64,000 bases of DNA from Thermomonas haemolytica (GCF_004346265.1 NZ_SMAP01000003.1:155636-219635); one strand, 5' to 3'. Counted from the first letter of the stretch, positions 35,812-46,496 are shown. The notes: generated by a model from the letters alone, not told the origin. Numbers and translations are program-made.

Positions 35812-35904
35812 GGATCGTCGTCCGGTGCCGGGAGCCGCAGCGCGCTTCCGGCGACCGGGCACGAATCCCCAATTTCCAATCCCAAAATTTTGGAGTTTCA
35901 AACC
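35812..35904 (+). promoter_or_regulatory. fusA-tuf spacer with A+T-rich leader and palindrome
   Basis: The first half is G+C-rich; bases about 35870-35902 are strikingly A/T-rich for this genome. A perfect 12-base palindrome CCAAAATTTTGG (35882-35893) overlaps the start of the ribosome-binding GGAG at 35892-35895, nine bases before the tuf ATG. The palindrome could fold over or expose that site. Confidence 0.45.
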
Positions 35905-37095
<1,191 letters not shown>

Positions 37096-37217
37096 TGCAA
37101 GGCCCCGCGCGCTTCGGCGCGCGGCGGGTCCGGGTGCCAACCCGCGCATGTCGGGGTCATCCGGGGTGTCCGGCCCACCGGTTCCAGGTGGACGCGGGTG
37201 CGATGGAAAAGGTGGAA

Positions 37218-37254
37218 CCAGGGCTTGCGCAGCCCTGGGCTCCTCCGTTAGAAT
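37218..37254 (+). promoter_or_regulatory. S10 operon promoter with inverted repeat over the -35
   Basis: TTGCGC at 37225-37230 and TAGAAT at 37249-37254 are 18 bases apart. An inverted repeat, CCAGGGCT (37218-37225) and AGCCCTGG (37231-37238), is centred on the -35, so a protein bound there would touch polymerase contacts. Both the box and its AGGGC prefix recur at the str promoter. Confidence 0.68.
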
Positions 37255-37292
37255 GCAAGACCCTCGCGTGATGTGAGTTGCCGAGGGGAGCG

Positions 37293-37320
37293 AAATGAGG
37301 TGCAGGATGCGCCTCGTGTT
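37293..37320 (+). promoter_or_regulatory. Conserved leader element, copy in the S10 leader
   Basis: A 28-base block starting 39 bases after the last -10 base, the same distance as in the str leader. GAGGTGC pairs with GCGCCTC over seven bp and leaves an AGGAT loop. GCAGGATGC resembles the core of CsrA/RsmA target hairpins. Compare 32403-32431. Confidence 0.55.
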
Positions 37321-37516
37321 CGCCAGACAGGGAGATGTCGCGTGGCAAGGCCTCGTCCGTCCCGGAAGTGTCCGGGGCATATCGGCGGGGCCTTTCGGCG
37401 CGTTCATGGAAATCCCGTCTGGCTGGACGGTGGTCCGCCGCTTGGTGGATCGGGCAGGACGCAGTGGTACCCGTTGTATTCACGGGGCGTGGCGCACATG
37501 ACGCCGTCACGCCTGA

Positions 37517-37525
37517 CGCTCTTTA
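37517..37525 (+). promoter_or_regulatory. boxA-like sequence before rpsJ
   Basis: CGCTCTTTA followed by GACA resembles the rRNA and lambda boxA (core GCTCTTTA/ACA) bound by NusB-S10. It lies 20 bases before the gene for S10 itself, which would allow autoregulation. The match is short and the claim is tentative. Confidence 0.35.
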
Positions 37526-37544
37526 GACACGAGGCATTCCTCCC

Positions 37545-37856
<312 letters not shown>

Positions 37857-37867
37857 GGAGGCCACGG

Positions 37868-38524
37868 ATGAGCGCGAAGAAATATTCGCTCGGCATCGTC
37901 GGTCGCAAGGCCGGCATGAGCCGCATGTTCACCGAGGATGGCAAGTCCGTGCCGGTGACCCTGATCGAGGCCACGCCGAACCGCATTACCCAGATCAAGA
38001 CCGTGGAAACCGACGGCTACAGTGCCGTGCAGGTCACCGCCGGCGTCAAGCGCGCCAGCCTGCTCACCAAGCCGGTCGCCGGCCACCTGGCCAAGGCCAA
38101 GGTGGAGGCCGGGCGCGGGCTGTGGGAGCTGCGCGTGGAGGCCGACCAGATCGGCGGTTTCGAGGTGGGTGGCGAGATCAAGGCCGACATCTTCGAGGTC
38201 GGCCAGAAGGTCGATGTCCAGGGCGTGACCAAGGGCAAGGGCTTTCAGGGCACGATCAAGCGCTGGAACTTCACCATGGGCGACGCGACGCACGGTAACT
38301 CGCTGTCGCATCGCGCGCCGGGTTCGATCGGCCAGCGCCAGACCCCGGGCCGCGTGTTCCCGGGCAAGAAGATGGCCGGCCACATGGGTCATGTCACCCA
38401 GACCACCCAGGGTCTGCAGGTGGTGAAGGTGGACGCCGAGCGTGGCCTGATCGCCGTGCGTGGCGCGGTTCCCGGTGCGCCGGGTGGCGACGTGATCGTG
38501 CGCCCGACGAGCAAGGGAGTCTGA
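37868..38524 (+). CDS. rplC: 50S ribosomal protein L3
   Basis: 218-residue L3, whose long extension reaches the peptidyl-transferase centre. Conserved: [34 protein letters not shown], and [28 protein letters not shown], with the Gln of GQRQTPG that is the PrmB methylation site in enteric bacteria. GAGGAGG precedes the ATG. rplD begins two bases after the stop, implying coupled translation. Confidence 0.98.
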   Translation: MSAKKYSLGIVGRKAGMSRMFTEDGKSVPVTLIEATPNRITQIKTVETDGYSAVQVTAGVKRASLLTKPVAGHLAKAKVEAGRGLWELRVEADQIGGFEVGGEIKADIFEVGQKVDVQGVTKGKGFQGTIKRWNFTMGDATHGNSLSHRAPGSIGQRQTPGRVFPGKKMAGHMGHVTQTTQGLQVVKVDAERGLIAVRGAVPGAPGGDVIVRPTSKGV

Positions 38525-38526
38525 TC

Positions 38527-39129
38527 ATGGAACTGAATATCAACGGCGGTAGCAAGCTGGCCGTGTCCGACGCGGTGTTCGATCGCGCGTTCAACGAGGA
38601 CCTCGTGCACCAGGTCGTGGTTGCCTACCGCAATGCGGCTCGCGCGGGCACCAAGGCGCAGAAGACCCGTTCGGAAGTCAACGGCACCACCAAGAAGTCG
38701 AAGAAGCAGAAGGGTGGCGGTGCCCGTCACGGCGCCCTGACTGCCCCGATCTTCGTCGGCGGCGGCGTGACCTTCGCGGCCAAGCCGCGCAGCTTCGCGC
38801 AGAAGGTGAACCGCAAGATGTACCGCGCCGCGATGGCCGCGATCCTGTCCGAGCTGAATCGCCAGGGCCGTATCACCGTGGTCGAGTCCTTCGACGTGGA
38901 TGCACCGAAGACCAAGGGCTTGGTCGCCAAGCTGGCCGACCTGAAGGCGGGCAAGCGCCCGCTGATCGTGACCGAGGAAGCGACCGACAACCTGTACCTG
39001 TCCGCGCGCAACCTGCCGTACGTGCAGGTGCGTGACGTGCAGGGCCTGGACCCGGTCGCGCTGGTCGGCGCCGACACCGTGGTGGTCACCACCAATGCGG
39101 TGAAGAAGATCGAGGAGTGGCTGGCATGA
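38527..39129 (+). CDS. rplD: 50S ribosomal protein L4
   Basis: 200-residue L4, lining the exit tunnel and, in E. coli, the autogenous repressor of the S10 operon at both transcription and translation. The tunnel loop [24 protein letters not shown] is present. The N-terminal motif ([18 protein letters not shown]) and the C-terminal [15 protein letters not shown] complete the fold. It overlaps rplW by four bases (ATGA). Whether L4 regulates this very different leader is open. Confidence 0.98.
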   Translation: MELNINGGSKLAVSDAVFDRAFNEDLVHQVVVAYRNAARAGTKAQKTRSEVNGTTKKSKKQKGGGARHGALTAPIFVGGGVTFAAKPRSFAQKVNRKMYRAAMAAILSELNRQGRITVVESFDVDAPKTKGLVAKLADLKAGKRPLIVTEEATDNLYLSARNLPYVQVRDVQGLDPVALVGADTVVVTTNAVKKIEEWLA

Positions 39130-39422
39130 GCGCCAATCTGTACGAAGTGATCCGTGCGCCGCGCGTGTCCGAGAAGACCGCGCGCCTGCAGGAAGTCTCC
39201 AACCAATACGTCTTCGAGGTCGCCAAGACCGCGACCAAGGCCGACGTGAAGGCCGCGGTCGAGAAGATCTTCGACGTCAAGGTCGAGGCGGTGAACGTGG
39301 TGAACGTGAAGGGCAAGACCAAGTCCTTCAAGTTCCGCCAGGGTCGTCGCGGCGACTGGCGCAAGGCGTACGTCACCCTGGCCGAAGGCCAGGCGATCGA
39401 CGTCATGACCGTCTCGGCCTGA
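39126..39422 (+). CDS. rplW: 50S ribosomal protein L23
   Basis: 98-residue L23, at the tunnel exit, where it docks trigger factor and SRP. Conserved: [36 protein letters not shown] and [20 protein letters not shown]. The ATG overlaps the rplD stop. rplB follows 10 bases later. Confidence 0.98.
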   Translation: MSANLYEVIRAPRVSEKTARLQEVSNQYVFEVAKTATKADVKAAVEKIFDVKVEAVNVVNVKGKTKSFKFRQGRRGDWRKAYVTLAEGQAIDVMTVSA

Positions 39423-39432
39423 GGAAAAGTCC

Positions 39433-40260
39433 ATGGCATTGATGACATTCAAGCCCACCTCCGCCGGCCGTCGTAGTGCGGTCCGCGTGGTGACGCCCGA
39501 CCTGCACAAGGGTGCGCCGTACGCCGCGCTGGTGGAGAAGCAGGGCAAGACCGGTGGTCGCAACCACCACGGTCGCATCACCACCCGCCACATCGGCGGT
39601 GGTCACAAGCAGCACTACCGCATCATCGACTTCAAGCGCGACAAGGAGGGCATCCCCGCCCGCGTCGAGCGCATCGAGTACGATCCCAACCGCACCGCGC
39701 ACATCGCGCTGCTGTGCTACGCCGACGGCGAGCGCCGCTACATCATCGCGCCCAAGGGCCTGAAGGCCGGCGACCAGGTGATGTCTGGCCGCGACGTGCC
39801 GATCAAGGCCGGCAATACTCTGCCGCTGCGCAACATCCCGGTCGGTTCCACCGTGCACTGCATCGAGATGAAGCCCGGCAAGGGCGCGCAGCTCGCCCGT
39901 GCCGCCGGTGCCGGCGTGCAGCTGGTCGCCCGCGAAGGCGTCTACGCTACCCTGCGCCTGCGCTCCGGCGAGATGCGCAAGGTGCCGGCCGAGTGCCGCG
40001 CCACCATCGGCGAAGTCGGCAACGACGAGCACGGCCTGGAGAAGCTGGGCAAGGCCGGCGCCAAGCGCTGGCGCGGCGTGCGCCCGACCGTCCGCGGCGC
40101 GGCCATGAACCCGGTCGACCACCCGCACGGCGGCGGCGAGGCCAAGGCCGGCCAGGGTAACCCGCACCCGGTCACGCCGTGGGGCGTGCCGACCAAGGGT
40201 TACAAGACCCGCAAGAACAAGCGCACCCAGCAGTTCATCGTGCGCGACCGCAGGAGCTAA
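39433..40260 (+). CDS. rplB: 50S ribosomal protein L2
   Basis: 275-residue L2, the most conserved large-subunit protein near the peptidyl-transferase centre. Diagnostic: [20 protein letters not shown] near the N-terminus and [17 protein letters not shown] with the essential histidine in the C-terminal third. It ends with [12 protein letters not shown]. It starts with ATG after GAGG-containing sequence 10 bases from rplW; rpsS begins six bases after the stop. Confidence 0.99.
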   Translation: MALMTFKPTSAGRRSAVRVVTPDLHKGAPYAALVEKQGKTGGRNHHGRITTRHIGGGHKQHYRIIDFKRDKEGIPARVERIEYDPNRTAHIALLCYADGERRYIIAPKGLKAGDQVMSGRDVPIKAGNTLPLRNIPVGSTVHCIEMKPGKGAQLARAAGAGVQLVAREGVYATLRLRSGEMRKVPAECRATIGEVGNDEHGLEKLGKAGAKRWRGVRPTVRGAAMNPVDHPHGGGEAKAGQGNPHPVTPWGVPTKGYKTRKNKRTQQFIVRDRRS

Positions 40261-40266
40261 TCGGCA

Positions 40267-40533
40267 ATGGCACGTTCACTCAAGAAGGGCCCGTTCATCG
40301 ACCACCACCTGCAGAAGAAGGTGGAGGCCGCGGGCAGCAGCAAGAAGCCGATCAAGACCTGGTCGCGTCGTTCCACGATCCTGCCGGAAATGATCGGGTT
40401 CACCATCGCCGTGCACAACGGCAAGAACCACGTCCCGGTGCTGGTCAACGAGAACATGGTTGGCCACAAGCTTGGCGAATTCGCCGTGACCCGCACGTTC
40501 AAGGGTCATGGCGGCGACAAGAAGTCGAAGTAA
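40267..40533 (+). CDS. rpsS: 30S ribosomal protein S19
   Basis: 88-residue S19 of the 30S head, which contacts 23S rRNA helix 38 through an intersubunit bridge. Conserved: [37 protein letters not shown] and the C-terminal [13 protein letters not shown]. It is slightly shorter than the 92-residue E. coli protein. It ends at 40533, with the rplV ribosome-binding site AAGGAG overlapping its stop codon. Confidence 0.98.
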   Translation: MARSLKKGPFIDHHLQKKVEAAGSSKKPIKTWSRRSTILPEMIGFTIAVHNGKNHVPVLVNENMVGHKLGEFAVTRTFKGHGGDKKSK

Positions 40534-40543
40534 GGAGATGACG

Positions 40544-40879
40544 ATGGAAGCGAAGGCAATCCTGCGCACCGCGCGCATCTCCCCGCAGAAGGCCCGCCTG
40601 GTCGCCGACCAGGTGCGCGGGCTGCCCGTGGCGCGCGCGCTCGACCTGCTGAAGTTCTCGGACAAGAAGGCCGCCGGCATGATCTACAAGGTCGTGTTCT
40701 CCGCCGCCTCCAACGCCGAGAACAACGTCGGGGCCGATGCGGACGCGCTGAAGGTCAAGACCATCATGGTCGATGAAGGTCCGGCGTTGAAGCGCTTCAT
40801 GGCGCGTGCGAAGGGCCGTGGCACGCGCATCACCAAGCGCACCAGCCACATCACCGTGGTCGTGGGCGAGGGCAACTAA
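40544..40879 (+). CDS. rplV: 50S ribosomal protein L22
   Basis: 111-residue L22 (110 in E. coli), whose hairpin narrows the exit tunnel and is a site of macrolide-resistance mutations. Conserved: [29 protein letters not shown] and [18 protein letters not shown]. Start choice: AAGGAG at 40532-40537 touches the ATG at 40538 directly, so the ATG at 40544, six bases away, is the better start (MEAKAIL). rpsC starts two bases after the stop. Confidence 0.97.
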   Translation: MEAKAILRTARISPQKARLVADQVRGLPVARALDLLKFSDKKAAGMIYKVVFSAASNAENNVGADADALKVKTIMVDEGPALKRFMARAKGRGTRITKRTSHITVVVGEGN

Positions 40880-40881
40880 TC

Positions 40882-41640
40882 ATGGGTCACAAAGTCAATC
40901 CGATCGGTATCCGCCTGGGCATCGCCAAGGACTGGAACTCCAAGTGGTATGCCGGCAAGAAGCAGTTCGCCGAGTTCCTGGCGGGCGACCTCAAGGTCCG
41001 CGACATGCTGCGCAAGAAGCTGGCCCAGGCCGGCATCAGCAAGATCCTGATCGAGCGTCCGGCCAACAACGCCCGCGTGACCATCCACACCGCCCGCCCG
41101 GGCGTGGTGATCGGCAAGCGCGGTGAGGACATCGAGAAGCTGCGCAAGGAAGTGTCCGACGTGCTCGGCGTGCCGGCGCACATCAACGTCACCGAGGTCC
41201 GCAAGCCGGAGCTCGACGCGCAGCTGGTGGCGGAGTCCATCGCGCAGCAGCTGGAGCGCCGCATCATGTTCCGCCGTGCGATGAAGCGTGCGGTCGGCAA
41301 CGCGATGCGCCTGGGCGCCCTGGGCATCAAGGTCAACGTGGCCGGCCGCCTGAACGGTGCCGAGATCGCGCGCTCCGAGTGGTACCGCGAAGGCCGCGTG
41401 CCGCTGCATACCCTGCGCGCCGACATCGACTACGGCTTTGCCGAGGCGAAGACCACCTACGGCATCATCGGCATCAAGGTGTGGGTCTACAAGGGCGAGA
41501 TCTTCGATTTCAGCCAGGTCGGCCAGGAAAAGCAGGACGACAGCCCGGCGCCGCGTGGCGACCGTGGTGACCGTGAGCGTCCGCGCGGTCCGCGTCGTGA
41601 CCGTGGCGACCGCGCCGAGCGCGGCGAAGCGAGGGAATAA
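40882..41640 (+). CDS. rpsC: 30S ribosomal protein S3 with Arg/Gly/Asp-rich tail
   Basis: 252-residue S3 at the mRNA entry channel. The KH domain carries the GxxG loop in [16 protein letters not shown]. The C-terminal domain has [39 protein letters not shown] and [10 protein letters not shown]. It is about 20 residues longer than E. coli S3. The tail after the conserved domain (from about residue 215) is low complexity, rich in Arg, Gly and Asp ([20 protein letters not shown]). The tail should be disordered. It is followed by rplP after three bases. Confidence 0.98.
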   Translation: MGHKVNPIGIRLGIAKDWNSKWYAGKKQFAEFLAGDLKVRDMLRKKLAQAGISKILIERPANNARVTIHTARPGVVIGKRGEDIEKLRKEVSDVLGVPAHINVTEVRKPELDAQLVAESIAQQLERRIMFRRAMKRAVGNAMRLGALGIKVNVAGRLNGAEIARSEWYREGRVPLHTLRADIDYGFAEAKTTYGIIGIKVWVYKGEIFDFSQVGQEKQDDSPAPRGDRGDRERPRGPRRDRGDRAERGEARE

Positions 41641-41643
41641 ACC

Positions 41644-42057
41644 ATGCTGCAACCCAAGCGAACCAAATACCGCAAGGTCCACAAGGGCCGCAACGAAGGC
41701 CTGAGCTGGAGCGGCAACGCCGTCAGCTTTGGCGAGTACGGCCTGAGGGCGACCGCCCACGGCCAGCTCACGGCGCGCCAGATCGAGGCCGCCCGTCGTT
41801 CCATCAGCCGCTACGTGAAGCGCGGCGGCAAGATGTGGATCCGGGTGTTCCCCGACAAGCCGATCACCAAGAAGCCGATCGAAGTCCGAATGGGCGCCGG
41901 TAAGGGCAACGTGGAGTACTGGGTGGCGCTGGTCCAGCCCGGTCGCATGATCTATGAAATCGAGGGCGTGAGCGAAGAGGTGGCGCGCGAGGCGTTCCGC
42001 CTGGCTGCCGCCAAGCTCTCGGTCACCACTCAATTCGTGACCCGGACGGTGCGCTGA
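41644..42057 (+). CDS. rplP: 50S ribosomal protein L16
   Basis: 137-residue L16, which contacts the elbow of A- and P-site tRNA. Conserved: [50 protein letters not shown] and the C-terminal LPxTTQFVTR-like end ([12 protein letters not shown]). The last base of the stop codon is also the first base of the rpmC start, so translation is coupled. Confidence 0.98.
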   Translation: MLQPKRTKYRKVHKGRNEGLSWSGNAVSFGEYGLRATAHGQLTARQIEAARRSISRYVKRGGKMWIRVFPDKPITKKPIEVRMGAGKGNVEYWVALVQPGRMIYEIEGVSEEVAREAFRLAAAKLSVTTQFVTRTVR

Positions 42058-42248
42058 TGGAACTCAAGCAACTGCGTCAGAAGTCGGCGGACGAACTGAA
42101 GGCCCACCTGGCTGAGCTGCAGAAGGAGCGCTTCGCGCTGCGCATGCAGAAGGCCACCGGCCAGCTGCCTCCGTCCAAGACCCATGAGCCCCGCCGCGTG
42201 CGCCGCGAGATCGCTCGCGTCAACACGCTGCTTGGCCAGATCAAGTAA
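42057..42248 (+). CDS. rpmC: 50S ribosomal protein L29
   Basis: 63-residue two-helix L29 near the tunnel exit. Conserved: [36 protein letters not shown] and [16 protein letters not shown]. The ATG overlaps the rplP stop by one base. rpsQ follows 12 bases later. Confidence 0.98.
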   Translation: MELKQLRQKSADELKAHLAELQKERFALRMQKATGQLPPSKTHEPRRVRREIARVNTLLGQIK

Positions 42249-42260
42249 GGAACGGGCGCC

Positions 42261-42524
42261 ATGACCGAACAAACCAAGAAGCTGCACACGGTCGAAGGCC
42301 GCGTGGTCAGCAACAAGATGGACAAGACCGTGACGGTGCTCGTCGAGCGCCAGGTCAAGCACGCGCTGTACGGCAAGTACATCCGCCGCTCGACCAAGCT
42401 GCACGCCCACGACGCCGAGAACTCGTGCAACGAGGGCGACGTGGTGCGCGTGGCCGAATGCGCGCCGATGTCCAAGACCAAGAACTGGCGCGTGGTGGAA
42501 ATCATCACCCGTGCCGCCGAGTAA
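42261..42524 (+). CDS. rpsQ: 30S ribosomal protein S17
   Basis: 87-residue S17, a primary 16S rRNA-binding OB-fold protein. Conserved: [37 protein letters not shown] and [15 protein letters not shown]. It is the last gene of the S10 unit in the E. coli arrangement; here only 15 bases separate it from rplN, so S10 and spc are probably read through without a break. Confidence 0.98.
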   Translation: MTEQTKKLHTVEGRVVSNKMDKTVTVLVERQVKHALYGKYIRRSTKLHAHDAENSCNEGDVVRVAECAPMSKTKNWRVVEIITRAAE

Positions 42525-42539
42525 GCAGGAGAGACAGCC

Positions 42540-42908
42540 ATGATCCAGATGCAGAGCTTTCTCGACGTTGCCGACAACTCGGGTGCCAAGGAACTGATGT
42601 GCATCAAGGTGCTGGGCGGCTCCAAGCGCCGCTACGCCGGCATCGGCGACATCATCAAGGTGTCGGTGAAGGACGCCATCCCGCGCGGCAAGGTGAAGAA
42701 GGGCGATGTGTACGACGCCGTGGTGGTGCGCACCCGCAAGGGGGTCCGCCGCCCCGACGGTTCGCTGATCCGCTTCGACGGCAACGCCGCGGTGCTGCTG
42801 AACAACAAGCATGAGCCGATCGGTACCCGCATCTTCGGGCCCGTGACCCGCGAGCTGCGCTCCGAGAAGTTCATGAAGATCGTCTCGCTCGCGCCCGAAG
42901 TGCTCTGA
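42540..42908 (+). CDS. rplN: 50S ribosomal protein L14
   Basis: 122-residue L14, which forms an intersubunit bridge and is the target of the RsfS silencing factor. Conserved: [53 protein letters not shown] and [21 protein letters not shown] precedes the ATG. It opens the spc block without a visible promoter. Confidence 0.98.
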   Translation: MIQMQSFLDVADNSGAKELMCIKVLGGSKRRYAGIGDIIKVSVKDAIPRGKVKKGDVYDAVVVRTRKGVRRPDGSLIRFDGNAAVLLNNKHEPIGTRIFGPVTRELRSEKFMKIVSLAPEVL

Positions 42909-42925
42909 GCGGAGGAAGGAAGAAC

Positions 42926-43240
42926 ATGAACCGTATCCGCAAGGGCGACCAGGTGGTGATCACCACCGGCAACAAGAAGATCAAGGGCCAGACCGGCGAA
43001 GTGCTGCGCGTGGAAGGCGAGCGCGTGTACGTCGCCAACCTGAACCTGGTCAAGCGCCACACCAAGCCCAACCCGCAGGCCGGCCAGTCCGGCGGCGTGG
43101 TCGAGCGCGAGGCATCGATCCACATTTCCAACGTGATGCTCTACAACCCGGCGACGGGCAAGGGCGAGCGCGTTGCCACCAAGGTGCTGGAGAATGGAAA
43201 GCGCATCCGCGTGTTCCGCTCCAGCGGCGAGGCCATCTGA
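42926..43240 (+). CDS. rplX: 50S ribosomal protein L24
   Basis: 104-residue L24, an early assembly protein at the tunnel exit. The KOW motif is [63 protein letters not shown] follows. GGAGGAAGG precedes the ATG. rplE begins one base after the stop. Confidence 0.98.
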   Translation: MNRIRKGDQVVITTGNKKIKGQTGEVLRVEGERVYVANLNLVKRHTKPNPQAGQSGGVVEREASIHISNVMLYNPATGKGERVATKVLENGKRIRVFRSSGEAI

Positions 43241-43241
43241 C

Positions 43242-43784
43242 ATGACCACCCGACTCGAAAAGTTCTACAAGGACGAAGTGGTGCCGAAGCTGATGCAGCA
43301 GTTCGGCTACACCAATCCGATGGAAGTCCCCAAGCTCGTCAAGATCACGCTCAACATGGGCGTGGGCGAGGCGGCCACCAACAAGAAGGTGCTGGAGAAC
43401 GCGGTGGCCGACATGGCCAAGATCTCCGGCCAGAAGCCGGTGGTCACCAAGTCGCGCGTCTCGGTGGCGTCGTTCAAGATCCGCGACGGCTGGCCGATCG
43501 GCTGCAAGGTGACCCTGCGCCGCGCGCACATGTACGAGTTCCTGGACCGCCTGATCAACATCTCGCTGCCGCGCGTGCGTGACTTCCGCGGCGTGTCGGG
43601 GCGTTCGTTCGACGGTCGTGGCAACTACAACATGGGCGTGAAGGAACAGATCATCTTCCCGGAGATCGATTTCGACTCCGTCGATGCGATGCGCGGCATG
43701 GACATCGCGATCACCACCACCGCGAAGACCGATGCCGAGGCCAAGGCCCTGCTCGAAGCCTTCCGCTTCCCGTTCCGCAACTAA
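43242..43784 (+). CDS. rplE: 50S ribosomal protein L5
   Basis: 180-residue L5, which binds 5S rRNA. Conserved: [78 protein letters not shown] and the C-terminal [16 protein letters not shown] 43242 is the family start; the upstream frame extension lies in rplX. In E. coli S8 represses the spc operon by binding near this start; no such site was evident here. Confidence 0.98.
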   Translation: MTTRLEKFYKDEVVPKLMQQFGYTNPMEVPKLVKITLNMGVGEAATNKKVLENAVADMAKISGQKPVVTKSRVSVASFKIRDGWPIGCKVTLRRAHMYEFLDRLINISLPRVRDFRGVSGRSFDGRGNYNMGVKEQIIFPEIDFDSVDAMRGMDIAITTTAKTDAEAKALLEAFRFPFRN

Positions 43785-43793
43785 GGACACGTC

Positions 43794-44099
43794 ATGGCCA
43801 AGACTTCCATGATCAACCGCGAGGCCAAGCGCGCCAAGCTGGCCAAGCAGCACGCCGCCAAGCGCGAGGCGCTCAAGAAGGTCATCTCCAGCCAGGACGC
43901 GTCCTACGAGGAGAAGATGGCCGCGGCGACCAAGCTGCAGAAGCTGCCGCGTGATTCCTCCCCGTGCCGCCAGACCACCCGCTGCGCCCTGACCGGGCGT
44001 CCGCGCGCCGTGTACAGCAAGTTCGGCCTCGGCCGCAACAAGCTGCGCGAGGCGACCATGCGCGGCGATGTCCCGGGCCTGCGCAAGGCCAGCTGGTAA
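43794..44099 (+). CDS. rpsN: 30S ribosomal protein S14 (zinc-free type)
   Basis: 101-residue S14 of the long C-minus form. Conserved: [43 protein letters not shown] and [17 protein letters not shown]. Two Cys occur (in PCRQTTRC), but the four-Cys zinc ribbon of the short form is absent. It begins nine bases after rplE. Unusually, 190 bases separate it from rpsH. Confidence 0.97.
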   Translation: MAKTSMINREAKRAKLAKQHAAKREALKKVISSQDASYEEKMAAATKLQKLPRDSSPCRQTTRCALTGRPRAVYSKFGLGRNKLREATMRGDVPGLRKASW

Positions 44100-44289
44100 T
44101 CCGCTCCCGGCGGAGTCGGAACCTGCTACACTAGAAAGCTGCCTTCCGTGCACACGGAGGTAGGCCGGGCCCCGCAGCAATGCGGGGCCTGCGGCTGACG
44201 TAAACCGCCTTGCCTACGGGTGCGGCGCCCACAACCCAGACAGATTTTCGCGAAAGCGGATATCGGTGCTACTCATCAGGTGAAACCAA
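44100..44289 (+). promoter_or_regulatory. Structured 190-base spacer before rpsH, possible internal promoter
   Basis: TGCTACACT at 44124-44132 is an extended -10 without a good -35. Downstream lie CTTCCGTG/CACGGAGG (44143-44160) and a perfect nine-bp stem GGCCCCGCA/TGCGGGGCC capped by a GCAA tetraloop (44168-44189), then a TTTCGCGAAA palindrome near 44244-44253. Neither stem has a T-run. The stretch is far longer than other spacers in this operon and could be an internal promoter with a regulated leader. Confidence 0.5.
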
Positions 44290-44685
44290 ATGAGCATGAC
44301 TGATCCCATCGCTGACATGCTGGTTCGCATCAAGAATGCGGCCGCGGTCGGCAAGCCGGCGGTGAAGATGCCGTCCTCCAAGATCAAGGTCGCGATCGCC
44401 AACGTCCTCAAGGACGAGGGCTACATCGCCGACGCCCGCGTGACCCAGGTCGGTGCCAAGGCCGAGCTCGAGATCGCGCTGAAGTATTTCGAAGGCAAGC
44501 CGGTGATCGAGACCCTGAAGCGCGTGTCGCGCTCGGGCCTGCGCCAGTACCGCGGCAAGGATGCGCTGCCGAAGGTGCTCGGTGGCCTCGGCGTCGCCAT
44601 CATTTCCACCTCCAAGGGCATCATGACCGACTCGCAGGCGCGCCAGCAGGGCGTCGGCGGTGAAGTCCTGTGCATCGTGGCCTAA
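44290..44685 (+). CDS. rpsH: 30S ribosomal protein S8
   Basis: 131-residue S8, a primary 16S rRNA-binding protein and, in E. coli, the repressor of the spc operon. Conserved: [34 protein letters not shown] and the C-terminal [31 protein letters not shown]. The start gives the usual [10 protein letters not shown]. It is preceded by a long structured spacer and followed 13 bases later by rplF. Confidence 0.98.
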   Translation: MSMTDPIADMLVRIKNAAAVGKPAVKMPSSKIKVAIANVLKDEGYIADARVTQVGAKAELEIALKYFEGKPVIETLKRVSRSGLRQYRGKDALPKVLGGLGVAIISTSKGIMTDSQARQQGVGGEVLCIVA

Positions 44686-44698
44686 GGGAGTCGCACAC

Positions 44699-45226
44699 AT
44701 GTCCCGAGTCGCCAAGAAGCCCGTCGCCCTGGCCAAGGGTGTCGAAATCAACGTCCAGCCGGAATCGATCAGCGTCAAGGGTCCGAAGGGCACCCTGAGC
44801 GTCGCCAAGCCGGCCGGGATCGAAGTCAAGGTGGAAGATGGCCATGCCGTACTCTCCGCCAATGATGCCTCGCTGGTGCCGATGACCGGCACCCTGCGCG
44901 CCATCCTCGCCAACATGGTGCATGGCGTCAGCGCCGGCTTCGAGCGCAAGCTCGAGCTGGTCGGCGTGGGCTACCGTGCTGCCATGCAGGGCAAGGACCT
45001 GAACCTGTCGCTGGGGTATTCCCACCCGGTCACGTTCACCCCTCCGGCCGGCATCACCATCACCACCCCGACCCAGACCGAGATCCTGGTCGCCGGCGCC
45101 GACAAGCAACTGGTGGGCGAGGTGGCGGCCAAGATCCGTGGTTATCGTCCGCCGGAACCCTACAAGGGCAAGGGCGTGAAGTATTCCGACGAAACCATCA
45201 TCCGCAAGGAAGCCAAGAAGGCGTAA
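44699..45226 (+). CDS. rplF: 50S ribosomal protein L6
   Basis: 175-residue L6 near the sarcin-ricin loop. Conserved: [53 protein letters not shown] and [19 protein letters not shown]. It starts 13 bases after rpsH with GGGAG upstream. A 42-base spacer follows before rplR. Confidence 0.98.
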   Translation: MSRVAKKPVALAKGVEINVQPESISVKGPKGTLSVAKPAGIEVKVEDGHAVLSANDASLVPMTGTLRAILANMVHGVSAGFERKLELVGVGYRAAMQGKDLNLSLGYSHPVTFTPPAGITITTPTQTEILVAGADKQLVGEVAAKIRGYRPPEPYKGKGVKYSDETIIRKEAKKA

Positions 45227-45268
45227 TCCTTCGGGATCACGCGCCTTCAGCTTTCGGAGACCAAGACC

Positions 45269-45622
45269 ATGGAAAAGAAAATCGCCCGCCTGCGCCGTGC
45301 CAAGTCCACCCGCGCGCGCATCCGCGAACTCGGCGTCCCGCGCCTGTCGGTGCTGCGCACCGGCCAGCATCTGTACGCCCAGCTGTTCACCGCCGATGGC
45401 GCCAAGGTGCTGGCATCGGCCTCGACCGTCCAGGCCGATGTCAAGGAAGGCCTGAAGAGCGGCAAGAACGCCGAAGCCGCCGCCAAGGTCGGCCGCGTGA
45501 TCGCCGAGCGTGCCAAGGCTGCCGGCATCGAGAAGGTGGCGTTCGACCGTTCCGGCTATCGTTACCACGGCCGCATCAAGGCTCTGGCCGACGCGGCGCG
45601 CGAGGGCGGCCTGCAGTTCTGA
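45269..45622 (+). CDS. rplR: 50S ribosomal protein L18
   Basis: 117-residue L18, which binds 5S rRNA together with L5 and L25. Conserved: [78 protein letters not shown] and the C-terminal GGLQF. A 149-base spacer follows, holding a GGCGGGC/GCCCGCC stem with TCCG loop at about 45625-45642 and no ORF. Confidence 0.97.
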   Translation: MEKKIARLRRAKSTRARIRELGVPRLSVLRTGQHLYAQLFTADGAKVLASASTVQADVKEGLKSGKNAEAAAKVGRVIAERAKAAGIEKVAFDRSGYRYHGRIKALADAAREGGLQF

Positions 45623-45771
45623 TGGGCGGCGGGCTCCGGCCCGCCCGTCCGCTTGCCGGCGCAAGTGGCGCCGGGCGCCAGTTCCGGTTGCGGGGTTGGC
45701 GATCCACCCGCGGTACACCACAACGATAAGCGGCGATGCCGCAAATTCCTTCAATCAATCGAGACATCGAA

Positions 45772-46311
45772 ATGGCAGAACAGCGCGAATCCCGCGGCCG
45801 CGATCGCAATCGCGAACGCGAAGAAATCGATGACGGCATGATCGAGAAGCTGGTCGCGGTCAACCGCGTCAGCAAGACCGTCAAGGGCGGCCGCCAGTTC
45901 ACCTTCACCGCGCTGACGGTGGTGGGCGACGGCGCCGGCAGGGTCGGCTTCGGCTATGGCAAGGCGCGCGAAGTGCCGGTGGCCATCCAGAAGTCGATGG
46001 AGTACGCCCGCAAGAACATGAGCAGCGTGGACCTGAACAACGGCACCCTGTTCCATGCGGTGAAGGCCGGCCACGGCGCCGCACGCGTGTACATGCAGCC
46101 GGCGTCCGAAGGTACCGGCGTGATCGCCGGTGGCGCCATGCGCGCCGTGCTCGAGGCGGTGGGCGTGAAGAACGTGCTGGCCAAGGCCGTCGGTTCGCGC
46201 AACCCGATCAACCTGGTGCGCGCCACCGTCAAGGGCCTGGAGGCGATGCACTCGCCGGCCAAGATCGCCGCCAAGCGCGGCAAGAAGGTGGAGGACCTGA
46301 TCCATGGCTAA
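45772..46311 (+). CDS. rpsE: 30S ribosomal protein S5
   Basis: 179-residue S5, important for decoding fidelity and mRNA unwinding. The N-terminal charged extension ([17 protein letters not shown]) precedes [39 protein letters not shown], the double-stranded RNA-binding fold and the spectinomycin loop. The ATG at 45772 matches family starts; an in-frame ATG at 45736 adds 12 residues. Its 3' end overlaps rpmD by eight bases. Confidence 0.97.
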   Translation: MAEQRESRGRDRNREREEIDDGMIEKLVAVNRVSKTVKGGRQFTFTALTVVGDGAGRVGFGYGKAREVPVAIQKSMEYARKNMSSVDLNNGTLFHAVKAGHGAARVYMQPASEGTGVIAGGAMRAVLEAVGVKNVLAKAVGSRNPINLVRATVKGLEAMHSPAKIAAKRGKKVEDLIHG

Positions 46312-46492
46312 CGAAGGCAAGACCATCAAGGTTCGCCTGGTCAAGGGCCTGCGCGGCACCCAGTCGCGCCACCGCCTGTCGGTGAAGGCGCTCGGCCTCG
46401 GCAAGCTCAACAGCGTCCGCGAGCTGAAGGACAGCCCGCAGGTGCGCGGCCTGATCAATCAGCTGCACTACCTGGTGCGGGTGGAGGAGTAA
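46304..46492 (+). CDS. rpmD: 50S ribosomal protein L30
   Basis: 62-residue L30. Conserved: [30 protein letters not shown] and the C-terminal [15 protein letters not shown]. The start lies within the last codons of rpsE, so translation is coupled; rplO follows four bases after the stop. Confidence 0.97.
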   Translation: MANEGKTIKVRLVKGLRGTQSRHRLSVKALGLGKLNSVRELKDSPQVRGLINQLHYLVRVEE

Positions 46493-46496
46493 TCGC

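Larger units (their letters stand above)
37096..37544 (+). promoter_or_regulatory. 449-base S10 operon leader
   Basis: Non-coding region between tuf and rpsJ. It contains, in order: a TTCG-capped GC stem (37105-37124), the S10 promoter (37225-37254), the conserved GGA-loop hairpin (37293-37320), a CCGTC/GACGG stem near 37414-37429, a CGTCA/TGACG stem (37505-37518) running into a boxA-like CGCTCTTTA (37517-37525), and a GAGG/CCTC mini-hairpin (37531-37542) that would cover the rpsJ ribosome-binding site. In E. coli L4 controls this leader by attenuation and translation. No small ORF was convincing. Confidence 0.55.
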
